From: Marinobacter sp. LQ44
GTDB lineage: Bacteria; Pseudomonadota; Gammaproteobacteria; Pseudomonadales; Oleiphilaceae
Assembly (NCBI RefSeq): GCF_001447155.2
Contig: NZ_CP014754.1
Coordinates: 3,224,001-3,288,000, forward strand
Length of the DNA stretch: 64,000 nt
Direction of reading: 5' to 3'
Shown: positions 56,292 to 64,000 of the stretch, in pieces
Layout: every line of letters starts with the position of its first letter
Position numbering within the stretch: position 1 is the first letter of the stretch
Translations under genes and position numbers: made by a program
Notes under the pieces: generated by a model
Database searches by the model: none
The model's input: only the letters and a program-made list of their open reading frames with translations
Told to the model about the DNA's origin: nothing

Positions 56292-56505
56292 GTTCGTTGT
56301 CTCTGTCATGAACTGCGCCACAGTGCGCTGAAAGTCTGACTTGCTCCCGGCTTTGCCTGCGCCATAGTTGTCAAAAACTGCAAAATCTTTGTGGTGGCGG
56401 GCCAGAATGTGACCTACCTTCCATTTAAAACTGATAAAACGGAACGCAGCCGTCGTACACTTGTATGAAATATCAAACGGTTGCACTCAAGACAACAGGC
56501 CCTGA

Positions 56506-57312
56506 ATGACCATTGCGCATACTGCTCACCCCCTGAAGGTATTGCAGCTGACCGACCCGCACCTGATGGCGTCGGCAGATGGCGCGTTGCTTGGGGTCAA
56601 TACCCGGGACAGCCTGGCGGCGGTCATTAATGAAGTATTGCGCAACCACGGCCAGCCGGACCTGATTCTCGCGACCGGTGACCTTACCCAAGACGCTTCG
56701 CCTGAGGCGTATCGTTATTTCGGCGAGCAACTAAAAGCGTTTAACTGTCCCGCGCTCTGGATTGCCGGCAATCACGACGACTCCGAATTGTTGGCCTCTA
56801 TCGCAGCGGAGTTTCAGGCGGACCGAAAACAGGTCGTGGAGGGCGGCTGGCATTTTGTCATGCTGGACTCTTCCGTCCACGGCAAGGTGTTCGGTGAACT
56901 TTCGCAGGCGGAGCTTTCCTTTCTGGATGATGCGCTGTCGCAGCAACCGGAACTACCCACCATGGTGTGCCTGCACCACCATCCAGTAGACATTGGTTCC
57001 GACTGGATGGAAAAAATAGGCCTGAAAAACCGCGATGCCTTCTGGCGGGTGATCGACAGGCACCCGCACGTGAAAGTTGTACTCTGGGGTCATATTCATC
57101 AGGATCTCCAACAGCAGCGCAATGGTGTGCAGTTGCTGGCGACCCCTTCCACGTGCATTCAGTTCGCCACTGGCTCCAGCAAATTTGCCGTGGAGCCACT
57201 GGCGCCCGGTTACCGCTGGCTCGAACTTGAGGCTTCCGGGGACTACTCCACGGAAGTATGCCGGGCCAATGAGTTCAAGTTCGATCTGGACGAGAAGAGT
57301 ACCGGTTACTAG
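56506..57312 (+). CDS. cpdA: 3',5'-cyclic-AMP phosphodiesterase CpdA
   Basis: A 268-residue metallophosphoesterase. The metal-binding motifs are LTDPHL (DxH, near 16-19), ATGDLTQD (GD), AGNHDD (GNHD), and further His residues in LHHHPVD and GHIHQD (GHxH). It degrades cAMP and so tunes CRP activity. The length matches E. coli CpdA. The start has AGG close by. It lies downstream of nudF and DUF1249 but after a 214-bp gap, so it may have its own promoter. Confidence 0.93.
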   Translation: MTIAHTAHPLKVLQLTDPHLMASADGALLGVNTRDSLAAVINEVLRNHGQPDLILATGDLTQDASPEAYRYFGEQLKAFNCPALWIAGNHDDSELLASIAAEFQADRKQVVEGGWHFVMLDSSVHGKVFGELSQAELSFLDDALSQQPELPTMVCLHHHPVDIGSDWMEKIGLKNRDAFWRVIDRHPHVKVVLWGHIHQDLQQQRNGVQLLATPSTCIQFATGSSKFAVEPLAPGYRWLELEASGDYSTEVCRANEFKFDLDEKSTGY

Positions 57313-57322
57313 CCATTCAATA

Positions 57323-57380
57323 TGTCCCTATATATTCCCAATGGCCGGCACGTTGGCCGGTTTTCGAATATATAGGGACA
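57323..57380. repeat. Long inverted repeat with inner terminator between cpdA and metE
   Basis: TGTCCCTATATATTC (57323-57337) and GAATATATAGGGACA (57366-57380) form a perfect 15-bp stem. The 28-nt interior holds a smaller hairpin, CCGGC (57345-57349) with GCCGG (57356-57360) followed by TTTT, which could terminate cpdA. It is 16 bp before the metE stop. The outer stem is longer than an ordinary terminator. Confidence 0.75.
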
Positions 57381-57396
57381 ACACAGTGCGCGAATG

Positions 57397-59667
57397 TCAG
57401 GCCCGCAAAGCCTGGGCCGCTGCCACCATCGTCTCCAGCGCTGGCGTCACTTCCTCCCATTTCCGGGTTTTCAAGCCGCAGTCCGGGTTGATCCACAATC
57501 TGTCTGCCGGGATGCGCTCTGCCGCCAGGGTCATCAGATTGATGATATGTTGCTTGTCCGGAATGTTGGGGGAGTGAATATCGTACACGCCCGGGCCAAT
57601 GTCGTTCGGGTATTCAAAGTTCCGGAAAGCATCCAGCAACTCCATGTCAGACCGCGAGGTCTCGATGGTGATCACGTCGGCATCCATGTGGGCGATGGCC
57701 TCGATGATGTCGTTGAACTCCGAATAACACATGTGGGTGTGAATCTGGGTGCTGTCGTCCACGCCATTGGCGGCGATGCGGAAGCTGTTAATCGCCCAGT
57801 CCAGGTACGTTGCCCAGTCTGATTGGCGCAGGGGCAAGCCTTCCCGCAACGCGGCTTCGTCTATCTGGATGATGTTCACGCCGGCCTTTTCCAGGTCCTG
57901 TACCTCTTCACGAATGGCCAGGGCCAGTTGCAGGCAGGAGTCTTTCCTTGGCTGATCGTCCCGCACGAAGGACCAGTTCAGAATGGTCACCGGGCCGGTC
58001 AGCATGCCTTTTACCGGCTTGTCGGTGAGGGATTGGGCAAAACGAATCCAGTCCACCGTCATCGCCGCTGGCCGGCGGATATCCCCAAACAGGATGGGCG
58101 GTTTTACACAGCGGGAGCCGTAGGATTGCACCCAGCCGAAGCGGGTAAAGGCATAGCCTTCCAGCTGCTCACCGAAGTATTCCACCATGTCGTTACGCTC
58201 TGGCTCACCATGAACCAGCACGTCCAGTCCCAGCTTTTCCTGCTCTTCGATGCAGCGAGCAATTTCTGCCTGCATCTGCTCGGTGTACTGTGTGTTGCTT
58301 AACTCACCCTTGCGGAACTGCAACCGCGCCTGGCGGATTTCCGGGGTTTGCGGGAAGGAGCCAATGGTGGTGGTCGGGAAGGCCGGCAAGTTCAGAATCT
58401 GCCGTTGCCTGGCGATGCGCTGGGGGTAGGGGCTTTGACGGTTGCCCAGTTCCTGCGTCACTGCGGCGATGGCACGGCGAACCTCCGGGTTGATAACACG
58501 GTCGGAGTTCTGGCGGCTGTCAATGGCCCGCTGGTTTGCGGCCAGCTCGGCGCGAACGCTGGCGCGGCCTTCGTTCAGGGCCTTCGCCAGCGTGCTCAGC
58601 TCATCAAGTTTTTGCACGGCAAAGGCCAGCCAGCTGCGGATTTCAGTATCCAGCTCCTGCTCACGATCCAGGTCTACCGGTACATGCAGCAGCGAGCAGG
58701 ACGGCGCCAGCCACAGGCGGTCGGCCAGTTTCTCACTCAGCGGCTCCAGCCACTCCAATATGGCGTTCAGGTCGGATTTCCAGATGTTACGGCCGTTGAT
58801 GACACCAAGGGAAAGCACCTTATGGCTGGGCAGCCAATCTGCCACGCGGCTGACTTCAGCAGGGGCGCTCACAGCATCGATGTGCAGCCCGGCCACCGGC
58901 AATTCGCAAGCCAGTTGCAGGTTATCCCGGAGCTCTCCGAAATAGGTAGCCAGCAGCAGCTTCGGGCGATTGGCCTTTAACTGGTGATAGGCCAGGTTGA
59001 ACGCATAGCGCCAGTTGGCGTCCAAATCGGTCACCAGGGCCGGTTCATCAATCTGCACCCATTCGGCACCGGCATCGGCCAGGGCTTCCAGTAGCTGCGA
59101 GTAGACTGGCAGCAGGCGCTCCAGCAAATCCAGGCGATTACTTCCATCGGAGGTTTTGCCCAACCACAGGTAAGTAACGGGCCCAATGATCACTGGCTTG
59201 GCATTAACGCCCTGTTCCCGTGCTTCAGCCAATTGGGCCAGAAGGCGTTCGGGATTCAGCTCGAACCGGGTGTTGGCATGCAGCTCCGGAACGATGTAGT
59301 GGTAGTTGGTATCGAACCACTTAGTCATTTCGCCAGCGGCAGTGGCGCAGCAGGGGCTATCGTTGGCGCCCCGGCCCCGGGCGGCACGGAAGTAGGCGTC
59401 CAGTTCCGAGCCTTCTTTGTCTTTGGCCCGTGCTGGCAGGTTGCCGAGGGTGACGGACATATCCAATACCTGGTCGTAAAGGGAAAATTCGCCTATCGGC
59501 GCATAGTCCAGCCCGGCTTGCTGCTGCCAGTGGCGCCGGCGCAGGTCGGCGGCTGTGATGGCTAATTCTTGCTCGGTCTGCCGGCCAGCCCAGCAGGCTT
59601 CCAGTGCGAATTTCAGCTCCCTCTGGCCGCCAATGCGGGGGAAGCCCAGGTTGTGAGTGATTGCCAT
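57397..59667 (-). CDS. metE: Cobalamin-independent methionine synthase
   Basis: A 756-residue MetE that transfers a methyl group from methyltetrahydropteroyltriglutamate to homocysteine. The N-terminus [23 protein letters not shown] is standard. Zinc ligands of the family are visible: [13 protein letters not shown] (His, and Glu) and [14 protein letters not shown] (Cys), with DIHSPNIPD before them. Both halves of the double barrel are complete. It is divergent from metR, whose product normally activates it with homocysteine. No B12 riboswitch is seen in the 114-bp gap. Confidence 0.97.
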   Translation of the reverse strand: MAITHNLGFPRIGGQRELKFALEACWAGRQTEQELAITAADLRRRHWQQQAGLDYAPIGEFSLYDQVLDMSVTLGNLPARAKDKEGSELDAYFRAARGRGANDSPCCATAAGEMTKWFDTNYHYIVPELHANTRFELNPERLLAQLAEAREQGVNAKPVIIGPVTYLWLGKTSDGSNRLDLLERLLPVYSQLLEALADAGAEWVQIDEPALVTDLDANWRYAFNLAYHQLKANRPKLLLATYFGELRDNLQLACELPVAGLHIDAVSAPAEVSRVADWLPSHKVLSLGVINGRNIWKSDLNAILEWLEPLSEKLADRLWLAPSCSLLHVPVDLDREQELDTEIRSWLAFAVQKLDELSTLAKALNEGRASVRAELAANQRAIDSRQNSDRVINPEVRRAIAAVTQELGNRQSPYPQRIARQRQILNLPAFPTTTIGSFPQTPEIRQARLQFRKGELSNTQYTEQMQAEIARCIEEQEKLGLDVLVHGEPERNDMVEYFGEQLEGYAFTRFGWVQSYGSRCVKPPILFGDIRRPAAMTVDWIRFAQSLTDKPVKGMLTGPVTILNWSFVRDDQPRKDSCLQLALAIREEVQDLEKAGVNIIQIDEAALREGLPLRQSDWATYLDWAINSFRIAANGVDDSTQIHTHMCYSEFNDIIEAIAHMDADVITIETSRSDMELLDAFRNFEYPNDIGPGVYDIHSPNIPDKQHIINLMTLAAERIPADRLWINPDCGLKTRKWEEVTPALETMVAAAQALRA

Positions 59668-59758
59668 GATTGAATCCTTGAATTCCGTGGTTTGTTAAAG
59701 GCCTTCAAGATTAGGTGGGTGATGGCATGAATAAAAATGGTATTATTTCACCTATTCA

Positions 59759-59771
59759 TGAGAATAATTCA
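59759..59771. promoter_or_regulatory. Candidate MetR-binding site between metE and metR
   Basis: TGAGAATAATTCA fits the TGAA-N5-TTCA consensus with one mismatch. It lies just before the metR start, where autoregulatory sites are expected. The evidence is position plus a short motif. Confidence 0.4.
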
Positions 59772-59781
59772 CGGGTTGGCC

Positions 59782-60672
59782 ATGATTGAACGACATCACC
59801 TGGAGATATTGCGAGCGGTGGAGCGCCATGGCTCGTTGACGGCGGCAGCGGAACAGTTGCACCTGACTCAATCCGCGCTGTCCCATGCGGTTCGCAAGTT
59901 GGAGCAGCAACTTGGCACGCCGGTCTGGCTGAGGGAGGGCCGGCAACTGAGGTTTACCCAGGCGGGCAGTCAGCTATTGGGATTGGCGAACCGCCTGTTG
60001 CCTCAGTTTGAACATGCGGAAATGCAGGTTCGCCAGATTGCCAGGGGCCAGCGCGGGAGCCTTCGTGTGGGAATGGAGTGCCATCCTTGCTATCAATGGC
60101 TTCTGAAGGTAGTGGGTCCTTACTTAAAGCATTGGCCGGATGTGGATGTGGATGTAAAGCAGGAATTCCAGTTCGGCGGTATGGGGGCGCTGTTCGGCCA
60201 TGACATCGATCTTCTGGTAACACCAGATCCGCTGCACAAGCCGGGGGTATGTTTTGAGCCGGTGTTCGACTACGAGCAGGTGTTGGTGGTGCCGGAAGGT
60301 CACGCGCTGGCGGGCAAGGCGTGGGTAGAGCCTCACCAATTGGAGAAAGAAACCCTGATTACCTACCCGGTGGCGGTGGAGCGGCTGGATATTTTTACCC
60401 GGTTCTTCCTGCCGGCCCACTGCGCGCCCGCCCGGCACAAGACCATCGAAACCACTGATATCATGTTGCAGATGGTGGCTGCGGGCCGGGGAGTGAGTGC
60501 GTTGCCACGCTGGCTGGTGGACGAATACGCCAGAAACCTGCCAATCACTGCGCTGAAACTGGGTAAAGAAGGTATGCCCAAGCAGATTTTTCTGGGCTTC
60601 CGGGAGCGGGATGAATCGGTGGATTACCTTGCCGAGTTTGTGAAGTTGGCGCGTGAGGTTCGCTGGGGCTAG
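59782..60672 (+). CDS. metR: MetR, LysR-type regulator of methionine synthesis
   Basis: A 296-residue LysR-family regulator: the N-terminal winged helix (MIERHHLEILRAVERHGSLTAAAEQLHLTQSALSHAVRKLE) followed by a substrate-binding domain. The GSLRVGMECHPCYQWLLKVV segment is characteristic of MetR. It controls metE and related genes in response to homocysteine. The ATG at 59782 is the standard start; codons upstream would extend into the intergenic region. It is divergent from metE, the classical arrangement. Confidence 0.94.
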   Translation: MIERHHLEILRAVERHGSLTAAAEQLHLTQSALSHAVRKLEQQLGTPVWLREGRQLRFTQAGSQLLGLANRLLPQFEHAEMQVRQIARGQRGSLRVGMECHPCYQWLLKVVGPYLKHWPDVDVDVKQEFQFGGMGALFGHDIDLLVTPDPLHKPGVCFEPVFDYEQVLVVPEGHALAGKAWVEPHQLEKETLITYPVAVERLDIFTRFFLPAHCAPARHKTIETTDIMLQMVAAGRGVSALPRWLVDEYARNLPITALKLGKEGMPKQIFLGFRERDESVDYLAEFVKLAREVRWG

Positions 60673-60720
60673 GATCTTCGGTTAAACTGCGCGAAAAATT
60701 TCAACAGGACACACAAAATC

Positions 60721-61113
60721 ATGAGCGATATTCCTGCAGATCTGAAATACATCGAAACTCATCAGTGGGTTCGGGTGGATGCCGATGGCACAGCCACCGT
60801 GGGGATTACCGATTTTGCCCAGGAGCAGTTGGGTGATGTGGTTTATATCGGTGTGCCGGAGGTTGGTGCGACGGTGAACGGTGGCGAGGAGGCCGGTGTG
60901 GCTGAATCGGTGAAGTCGGCTTCGGATGTGTTTAGTCCGGTGACTGGTGAGGTTATCGAGATTAATGAGAAGCTTGAAGACGAGCCGGAGATTGTGAACG
61001 AAGATCCTTATGGCGATGGTTGGATGTTCAAGGTGAAGCTGGCCGACAAAGGCGAGCTGGATGGCCTGATGGATGCCGCAGCTTACGGTGAGCACGTCGC
61101 TGCTGCCGAGTGA
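60721..61113 (+). CDS. gcvH: Glycine cleavage system H protein
   Basis: A 130-residue lipoyl carrier protein that shuttles the aminomethyl intermediate between GcvP, GcvT and Lpd. The lipoylated lysine is Lys65 in AESVKSASD, inside the usual hairpin, and GDGWMFKVKL follows. The start DIPADLKYIETHQWV is typical. Length is normal. gcvT and gcvP are not adjacent, so this is a stand-alone copy; the following palindromic repeat may end the transcript. Confidence 0.96.
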   Translation: MSDIPADLKYIETHQWVRVDADGTATVGITDFAQEQLGDVVYIGVPEVGATVNGGEEAGVAESVKSASDVFSPVTGEVIEINEKLEDEPEIVNEDPYGDGWMFKVKLADKGELDGLMDAAAYGEHVAAAE

Positions 61114-61132
61114 TTTTTGCAGTAGTGCAAGT

Positions 61133-61239
61133 CGCGGTTCCGGGGGCGCTTCCCGAAACACGCTGTGAATACGTCCTTGTACGCTCTGCTCCGCCATCCA
61201 TGGCTCCGCAAGGTTTCGGGAAGCGCCCCCGGAACCGCG
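61133..61239. repeat. Core-conserved, arm-variable palindromic element, copy 3
   Basis: Arms at 61133-61159 and 61213-61239 are a perfect 27-bp inverted repeat, different in sequence from both earlier copies. The 53-nt core starts ACGC and ends CTCCGCCATCCATGGCTCCGC plus four bases (20-base key part: TCCGCCATCCATGGCTCCGC), and carries CGTCCTTG and CATCCATG modules. It is in the same orientation as copy 1 and fills most of the gcvH-rlmI gap (177 bp). Confidence 0.88.
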
Positions 61240-61290
61240 CCCCCAACGCTGTGCAAATGGCCCTACCGACAAAATTCAGGTGATTAATTG

Positions 61291-62487
61291 ATGGATTTTC
61301 CTGTTCTCTACCTGCGCAAGGGCGCAGAACGCCGTCTCCGTGCCGGCCACTTGTGGGTCTACAGTAACGAGGTGGATACCCAGCGTAGCCCGCTGCCAGG
61401 GTTTGAGCCCGGTTCGCAGGTGCAGGTGCGTGCTTCGAACGACAAGCCCATGGGTGTCGCCTTTGTGAACCCCCATGCCCTGATCTGTGGGCGTTTGATC
61501 AGTCGGGATGCGGACCATGGCATGACGCCTAAGCGGTTGACTGACCGTATGGAGGCAGCGCTGAGTCTTCGGGAGCGGTTGTTTGCCAAGCCTTTCTATC
61601 GCTGGGTGTTTGGTGACAGTGACGGGTTGTCTGGCCTGGTGGTGGATCGGTTTGATGATGTCGTGGTGGTGCAGATTTCCACCGCGGGCATGGAGCAGAT
61701 GAAGGATGCCATTGTGCGTGCCGTTCAGCGGTTGGCTCATGCCCGGGTTATTGTGCTGAAGAACGACGGCAAGATGCGCAAGGTTGAGGGGCTGGATGCT
61801 TACGTGGAATTTGCCCATGGTCCGGAAGCGGACACGCTGCTGGTGGAGGAGAACGGTGCTCGCTTTGAGGTGCCGTTGGCCGGTGGTCAGAAAACCGGCT
61901 GGTTCTATGATCATCGTATGAATCGGCAACGCCTGCAGGCCTACGCGCCCGGCAAGAAAGTGCTGGATGTGTTCAGTTACGTGGGCGGTTGGGGGATTCA
62001 GGCCGCCTGTGCCGGGGCATGCCAGGTGACCTGTGTGGATGCTTCATCATCGGCGGTGGATGCAGTGCATCACAACGCCAAGCTGAACGGGCTGGAGAAT
62101 GTGGACACCATTGAAGGCGATGCCTTTGATGCCCTGAAAGCCCTGGCGGACGAGAAAGAGAAGTTCGACATTGTGGTGCTGGACCCACCGGCACTCATTC
62201 CCCGCCGTCGTGACCAGAAAGCGGGGGAACAAGCTTATGCCCGGTTAAATCAGCTGGGTTTGCGGTTGCTTGAGCGGGACGGCCTGCTGGTGTCGGCGTC
62301 TTGCTCCATGCATTTGTCCCAGGAAAAGTTGATCGACATTATCCGTGGCAGCGGCCGCAAGATTGACCGGTTTGTGCAGCTACTGGAGCAGGGGCACCAG
62401 GCACCGGATCATCCGATCGTGCCGGGGATTCCGGAGACGGACTACATTAAGTCCTGCTTTGTACGGTCGCTGACCGGGTTTTTCTGA
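61291..62487 (+). CDS. rlmI: RlmI-like 23S rRNA (cytosine-5)-methyltransferase
   Basis: A 398-residue SAM-dependent methyltransferase with an N-terminal PUA domain (residues 1-80: LYLRKGAERRLRAGHLWVYSNEV). The Rossmann part has VLDVFSYVGGWGIQAA (SAM site, near 225), VDASSSAVDAV and the catalytic-type IVVLDPPALIPRR, and ends with CFVRSLTGFF. It resembles RlmI/YccW, which methylates C1962 of 23S rRNA. The ATG at 61291 is used. It is followed by the hairpin repeat cluster. Confidence 0.9.
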   Translation: MDFPVLYLRKGAERRLRAGHLWVYSNEVDTQRSPLPGFEPGSQVQVRASNDKPMGVAFVNPHALICGRLISRDADHGMTPKRLTDRMEAALSLRERLFAKPFYRWVFGDSDGLSGLVVDRFDDVVVVQISTAGMEQMKDAIVRAVQRLAHARVIVLKNDGKMRKVEGLDAYVEFAHGPEADTLLVEENGARFEVPLAGGQKTGWFYDHRMNRQRLQAYAPGKKVLDVFSYVGGWGIQAACAGACQVTCVDASSSAVDAVHHNAKLNGLENVDTIEGDAFDALKALADEKEKFDIVVLDPPALIPRRRDQKAGEQAYARLNQLGLRLLERDGLLVSASCSMHLSQEKLIDIIRGSGRKIDRFVQLLEQGHQAPDHPIVPGIPETDYIKSCFVRSLTGFF

Positions 62488-62495
62488 GGGTCTTA

Positions 62496-62663
62496 AAGGG
62501 TCTGTCCCCGAATGGGGACTGACCCATCTTGGACTCCAGCACCATTGTTTAAGGGTCTGTCCCCGCATGGGGACTGACCCATCTTGGACTCCAGTACCAA
62601 GGTTCGATCTGGGTGCCGAAGACGGGCAAAAGTGGGTCAGACCCCGTTCGGGGTCAGACCCTT
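62496..62663. repeat. Cluster of three hairpin repeats (two direct, one inverted)
   Basis: Two 49-bp direct copies (62496-62544 and 62551-62599, period 55) differ at two positions. Each forms a stem AAGGGTCTGTCCCC / GGGGACTGACCC. A third 31-bp copy lies inverted at 62633-62663. Its stem has the paired change GTCCCC/GGGGAC to GACCCC/GGGGTC. The cluster fills the space between rlmI and the HAD gene and runs into the last codons of the latter. Confidence 0.9.
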
Positions 62664-63310
62664 AAAGACATAACCTTCCAGCCATTCTCCAAAGCCGTCT
62701 TCTCCAGCGTCGGATCCGGATCGACCGCCACCGGGTTCTCCACCCTCCGCAGCAGCGGCAAGTCGTTATGTGAGTCGCTGTAGAACCAGGCGCCCTCCAG
62801 GCTCTCACCGTGCGCGGCCAGCCAGTCGTTCAGTCGTTCCACTTTGCCGTCCTGAAAACTCGGTGTGCCCGCCACTTCACCGGTGAACTTGCCGTTGACC
62901 AGCTCGGGTTCGGTGGCAATCAGGTGCTCAATGCCCAGCAGTTCGGCGATTGGCTCGGTGATGAAGCGGTTGGTGGCGGTGATGATCATCAGGGTATGGC
63001 CTTGCTCGCGGTGATCATCCAGCAGTTTCTTGGCTTTTTCCTGCATCATGGGCTGCACTTTCTTGGCCATGAAGGCTTCGCGCCAGCGTTCCAGTTCGTC
63101 CATGTTGTGCCGGGTCAGTGGCGCCAGGACAAAGCGCTGATAGTGGAATACGTCGAGCTCTCCGTTCAGATACTCTTCGTAAAAGCGGTCATTGGCGCGC
63201 TTGTACTCTTCGGCGTCCACCATGCCCTCTTCCACCAGAAATTCACCCCAGGCGTGGTCGCTGTCACCGTTCAGCAAGGTGTTGTCCAGATCAAATATTG
63301 CGAGCGTCAA
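62654..63310 (-). CDS. HAD-IB family phosphatase (SerB-like)
   Basis: A 218-residue HAD hydrolase: LAIFDLDNTLLNGDS (nucleophile Asp), IITATNRF (motif II) and YSDSHNDLPLL (motif IV) are all present. It belongs to the subclass IB of phosphoserine phosphatase-like enzymes; the true substrate is unknown. I chose TTG 63310 because GGAGG lies seven bases upstream, and it gives the normal N-terminus; ATG 63325 would place that ribosome site within the gene. The last codons and stop (AGG GTC TGA) fall within the inverted hairpin repeat. Confidence 0.88.
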   Translation of the reverse strand: MTLAIFDLDNTLLNGDSDHAWGEFLVEEGMVDAEEYKRANDRFYEEYLNGELDVFHYQRFVLAPLTRHNMDELERWREAFMAKKVQPMMQEKAKKLLDDHREQGHTLMIITATNRFITEPIAELLGIEHLIATEPELVNGKFTGEVAGTPSFQDGKVERLNDWLAAHGESLEGAWFYSDSHNDLPLLRRVENPVAVDPDPTLEKTALENGWKVMSLRV

Positions 63311-63480
63311 GCCGTTTCCTCCCATTGTGACGGGCTCTGAAGCAGGAGCCACAGTCTACCATGACCTGCCGCTAACGGCTCCGTTTGCCGAAGCCTTGGG
63401 ATTCTGTAAGAATGAGAGCAACTTGGACAATTTTCGCCGGTTAAAACTTAACCGGTGCCGACTTTAATGAGGACTGTGCC

Positions 63481-64000
63481 GTGATCGACTCAGACGGTTT
63501 CAGACCCAACGTCGGAATCATTCTGGCCAACCACAGGGGAGAGGTTCTCTGGGCAAAGCGAATAGGGCAGGACTCCTGGCAGTTTCCACAAGGTGGTATC
63601 AAGCACGACGAATCACCGGAGGATGCGCTTTATCGGGAGCTTGGAGAGGAAATCGGCCTGAGTGCCAGCGATGTGGAAATCATCAGCTGCACCCGGGGCT
63701 GGCTGCGTTACCGGCTTCCGAGGAGGATGGTACGCCATAACTCGCACCCCGTTTGTGTGGGGCAAAAACAGAAATGGTTCCTGCTGAGGATGATGTCGCC
63801 AGACGCGCATGTGCGCGTGGATGATACCGATTCACCGGAATTCGACGGGTGGCAGTGGGTAAACTACTGGTATCCGTTAGGACAAGTAGTTTCATTCAAG
63901 AGAGAAGTGTATAGGCGCGCGCTGAGAGAACTGGCTCCCAGACTGTTCCACAACATGGAACAGTGGCAACGGAGTGAGCAGAACCGGCGTTTGAAGGAAC
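63481..64000 (+). CDS. rppH: RNA pyrophosphohydrolase RppH (partial, 3' end outside window)
   Basis: The frame starts at GTG 63481 with GAGGAC upstream and is still open at the end of the window (173 residues seen; E. coli RppH has 176). The sequence [26 protein letters not shown] and the Nudix box [23 protein letters not shown] (about residues 38-60) are diagnostic. RppH removes pyrophosphate from the 5' end of mRNA and so starts RNase E decay. The C-terminal tail beyond NRRLKE is not visible. Confidence 0.96.
   Translation, partial: MIDSDGFRPNVGIILANHRGEVLWAKRIGQDSWQFPQGGIKHDESPEDALYRELGEEIGLSASDVEIISCTRGWLRYRLPRRMVRHNSHPVCVGQKQKWFLLRMMSPDAHVRVDDTDSPEFDGWQWVNYWYPLGQVVSFKREVYRRALRELAPRLFHNMEQWQRSEQNRRLKE

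Noticed and set aside
59668..59781. Cobalamin or SAM riboswitch before metE
   Set aside because: The gap is only 114 bp and contains no conserved riboswitch blocks; control by MetR is sufficient.
62496..62663. Possible CRISPR-like array
   Set aside because: Only two direct units with a 6-bp gap and one inverted unit exist; there are no spacers of regular length and no cas genes.

Overview
The window reads as an ordinary chromosomal stretch of a moderately GC-rich marine gammaproteobacterium. The gene set (MSHA pilus locus, an NtrBC/GlnA block beside typA, a KdkA-type Kdo kinase, TorF porin, ELM1-like protein) looks most like Marinobacter or a close relative; that placement is inference from gene content and protein resemblance, not from a search.

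Layout. 1-9.0 kb: the distal part of an MSHA type IV pilus operon, in the usual order mshE(end)-G-F-B-A-C-D-O-P-Q, tightly overlapping. 9.0-15.1 kb: a cupredoxin-like secreted protein, an exbB-exbD-exbD-tonB energy-transduction operon, a TonB-dependent receptor, and an orphan LuxR-type response regulator. 15.1-20.4 kb: the nitrogen block ntrC-ntrB-DUF4124-glnA on the minus strand, with recognisable sigma-54 and NtrC sites. 20.4-29.5 kb: typA, pip, dtd, a general porin, a CYTH protein, torF (again with a sigma-54-like promoter), a broken mgtE and a K+ channel. 29.6-35.2 kb: glnE, ilvE, kdkA and a lipid A-type acyltransferase. 35.2-46.7 kb: a visibly more AT-rich, mixed-orientation LPS/O-antigen locus with many glycosyltransferases, an O-antigen ligase, manC and a decayed YejM-like sulfatase. 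46.7-52.5 kb: core LPS genes (two GT4, ELM1-like, lpxL, waaA) and tolC. 52.6-64 kb: TPP riboswitch-thiC, nudF-DUF1249-cpdA, metE/metR, gcvH, rlmI, a HAD phosphatase and the start of rppH.

How the genes fit together. Four nitrogen-control genes (ntrB, ntrC, glnA, glnE) and the glnA, ntrB and torF promoters suggest one regulon in which NtrC with sigma-54 drives glnA, its own operon and perhaps torF, while GlnE adjusts GlnA by adenylylation. kdkA, waaA and two LpxL-family acyltransferases bracket the glycosyltransferase locus, which fits a phosphorylated single-Kdo inner core decorated by a strain-variable outer part.

The most unusual signal is a family of three intergenic palindromes (54773-54882, 54956-55068, 61133-61239). 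Each has 27-28 bp arms that pair almost perfectly within the copy but share no sequence between copies, around a conserved 53-57 nt core with CRTCCNTG modules. A second, unrelated hairpin repeat family (62496-62663) shows a compensatory base-pair change and supplies the stop codon of the adjacent gene.
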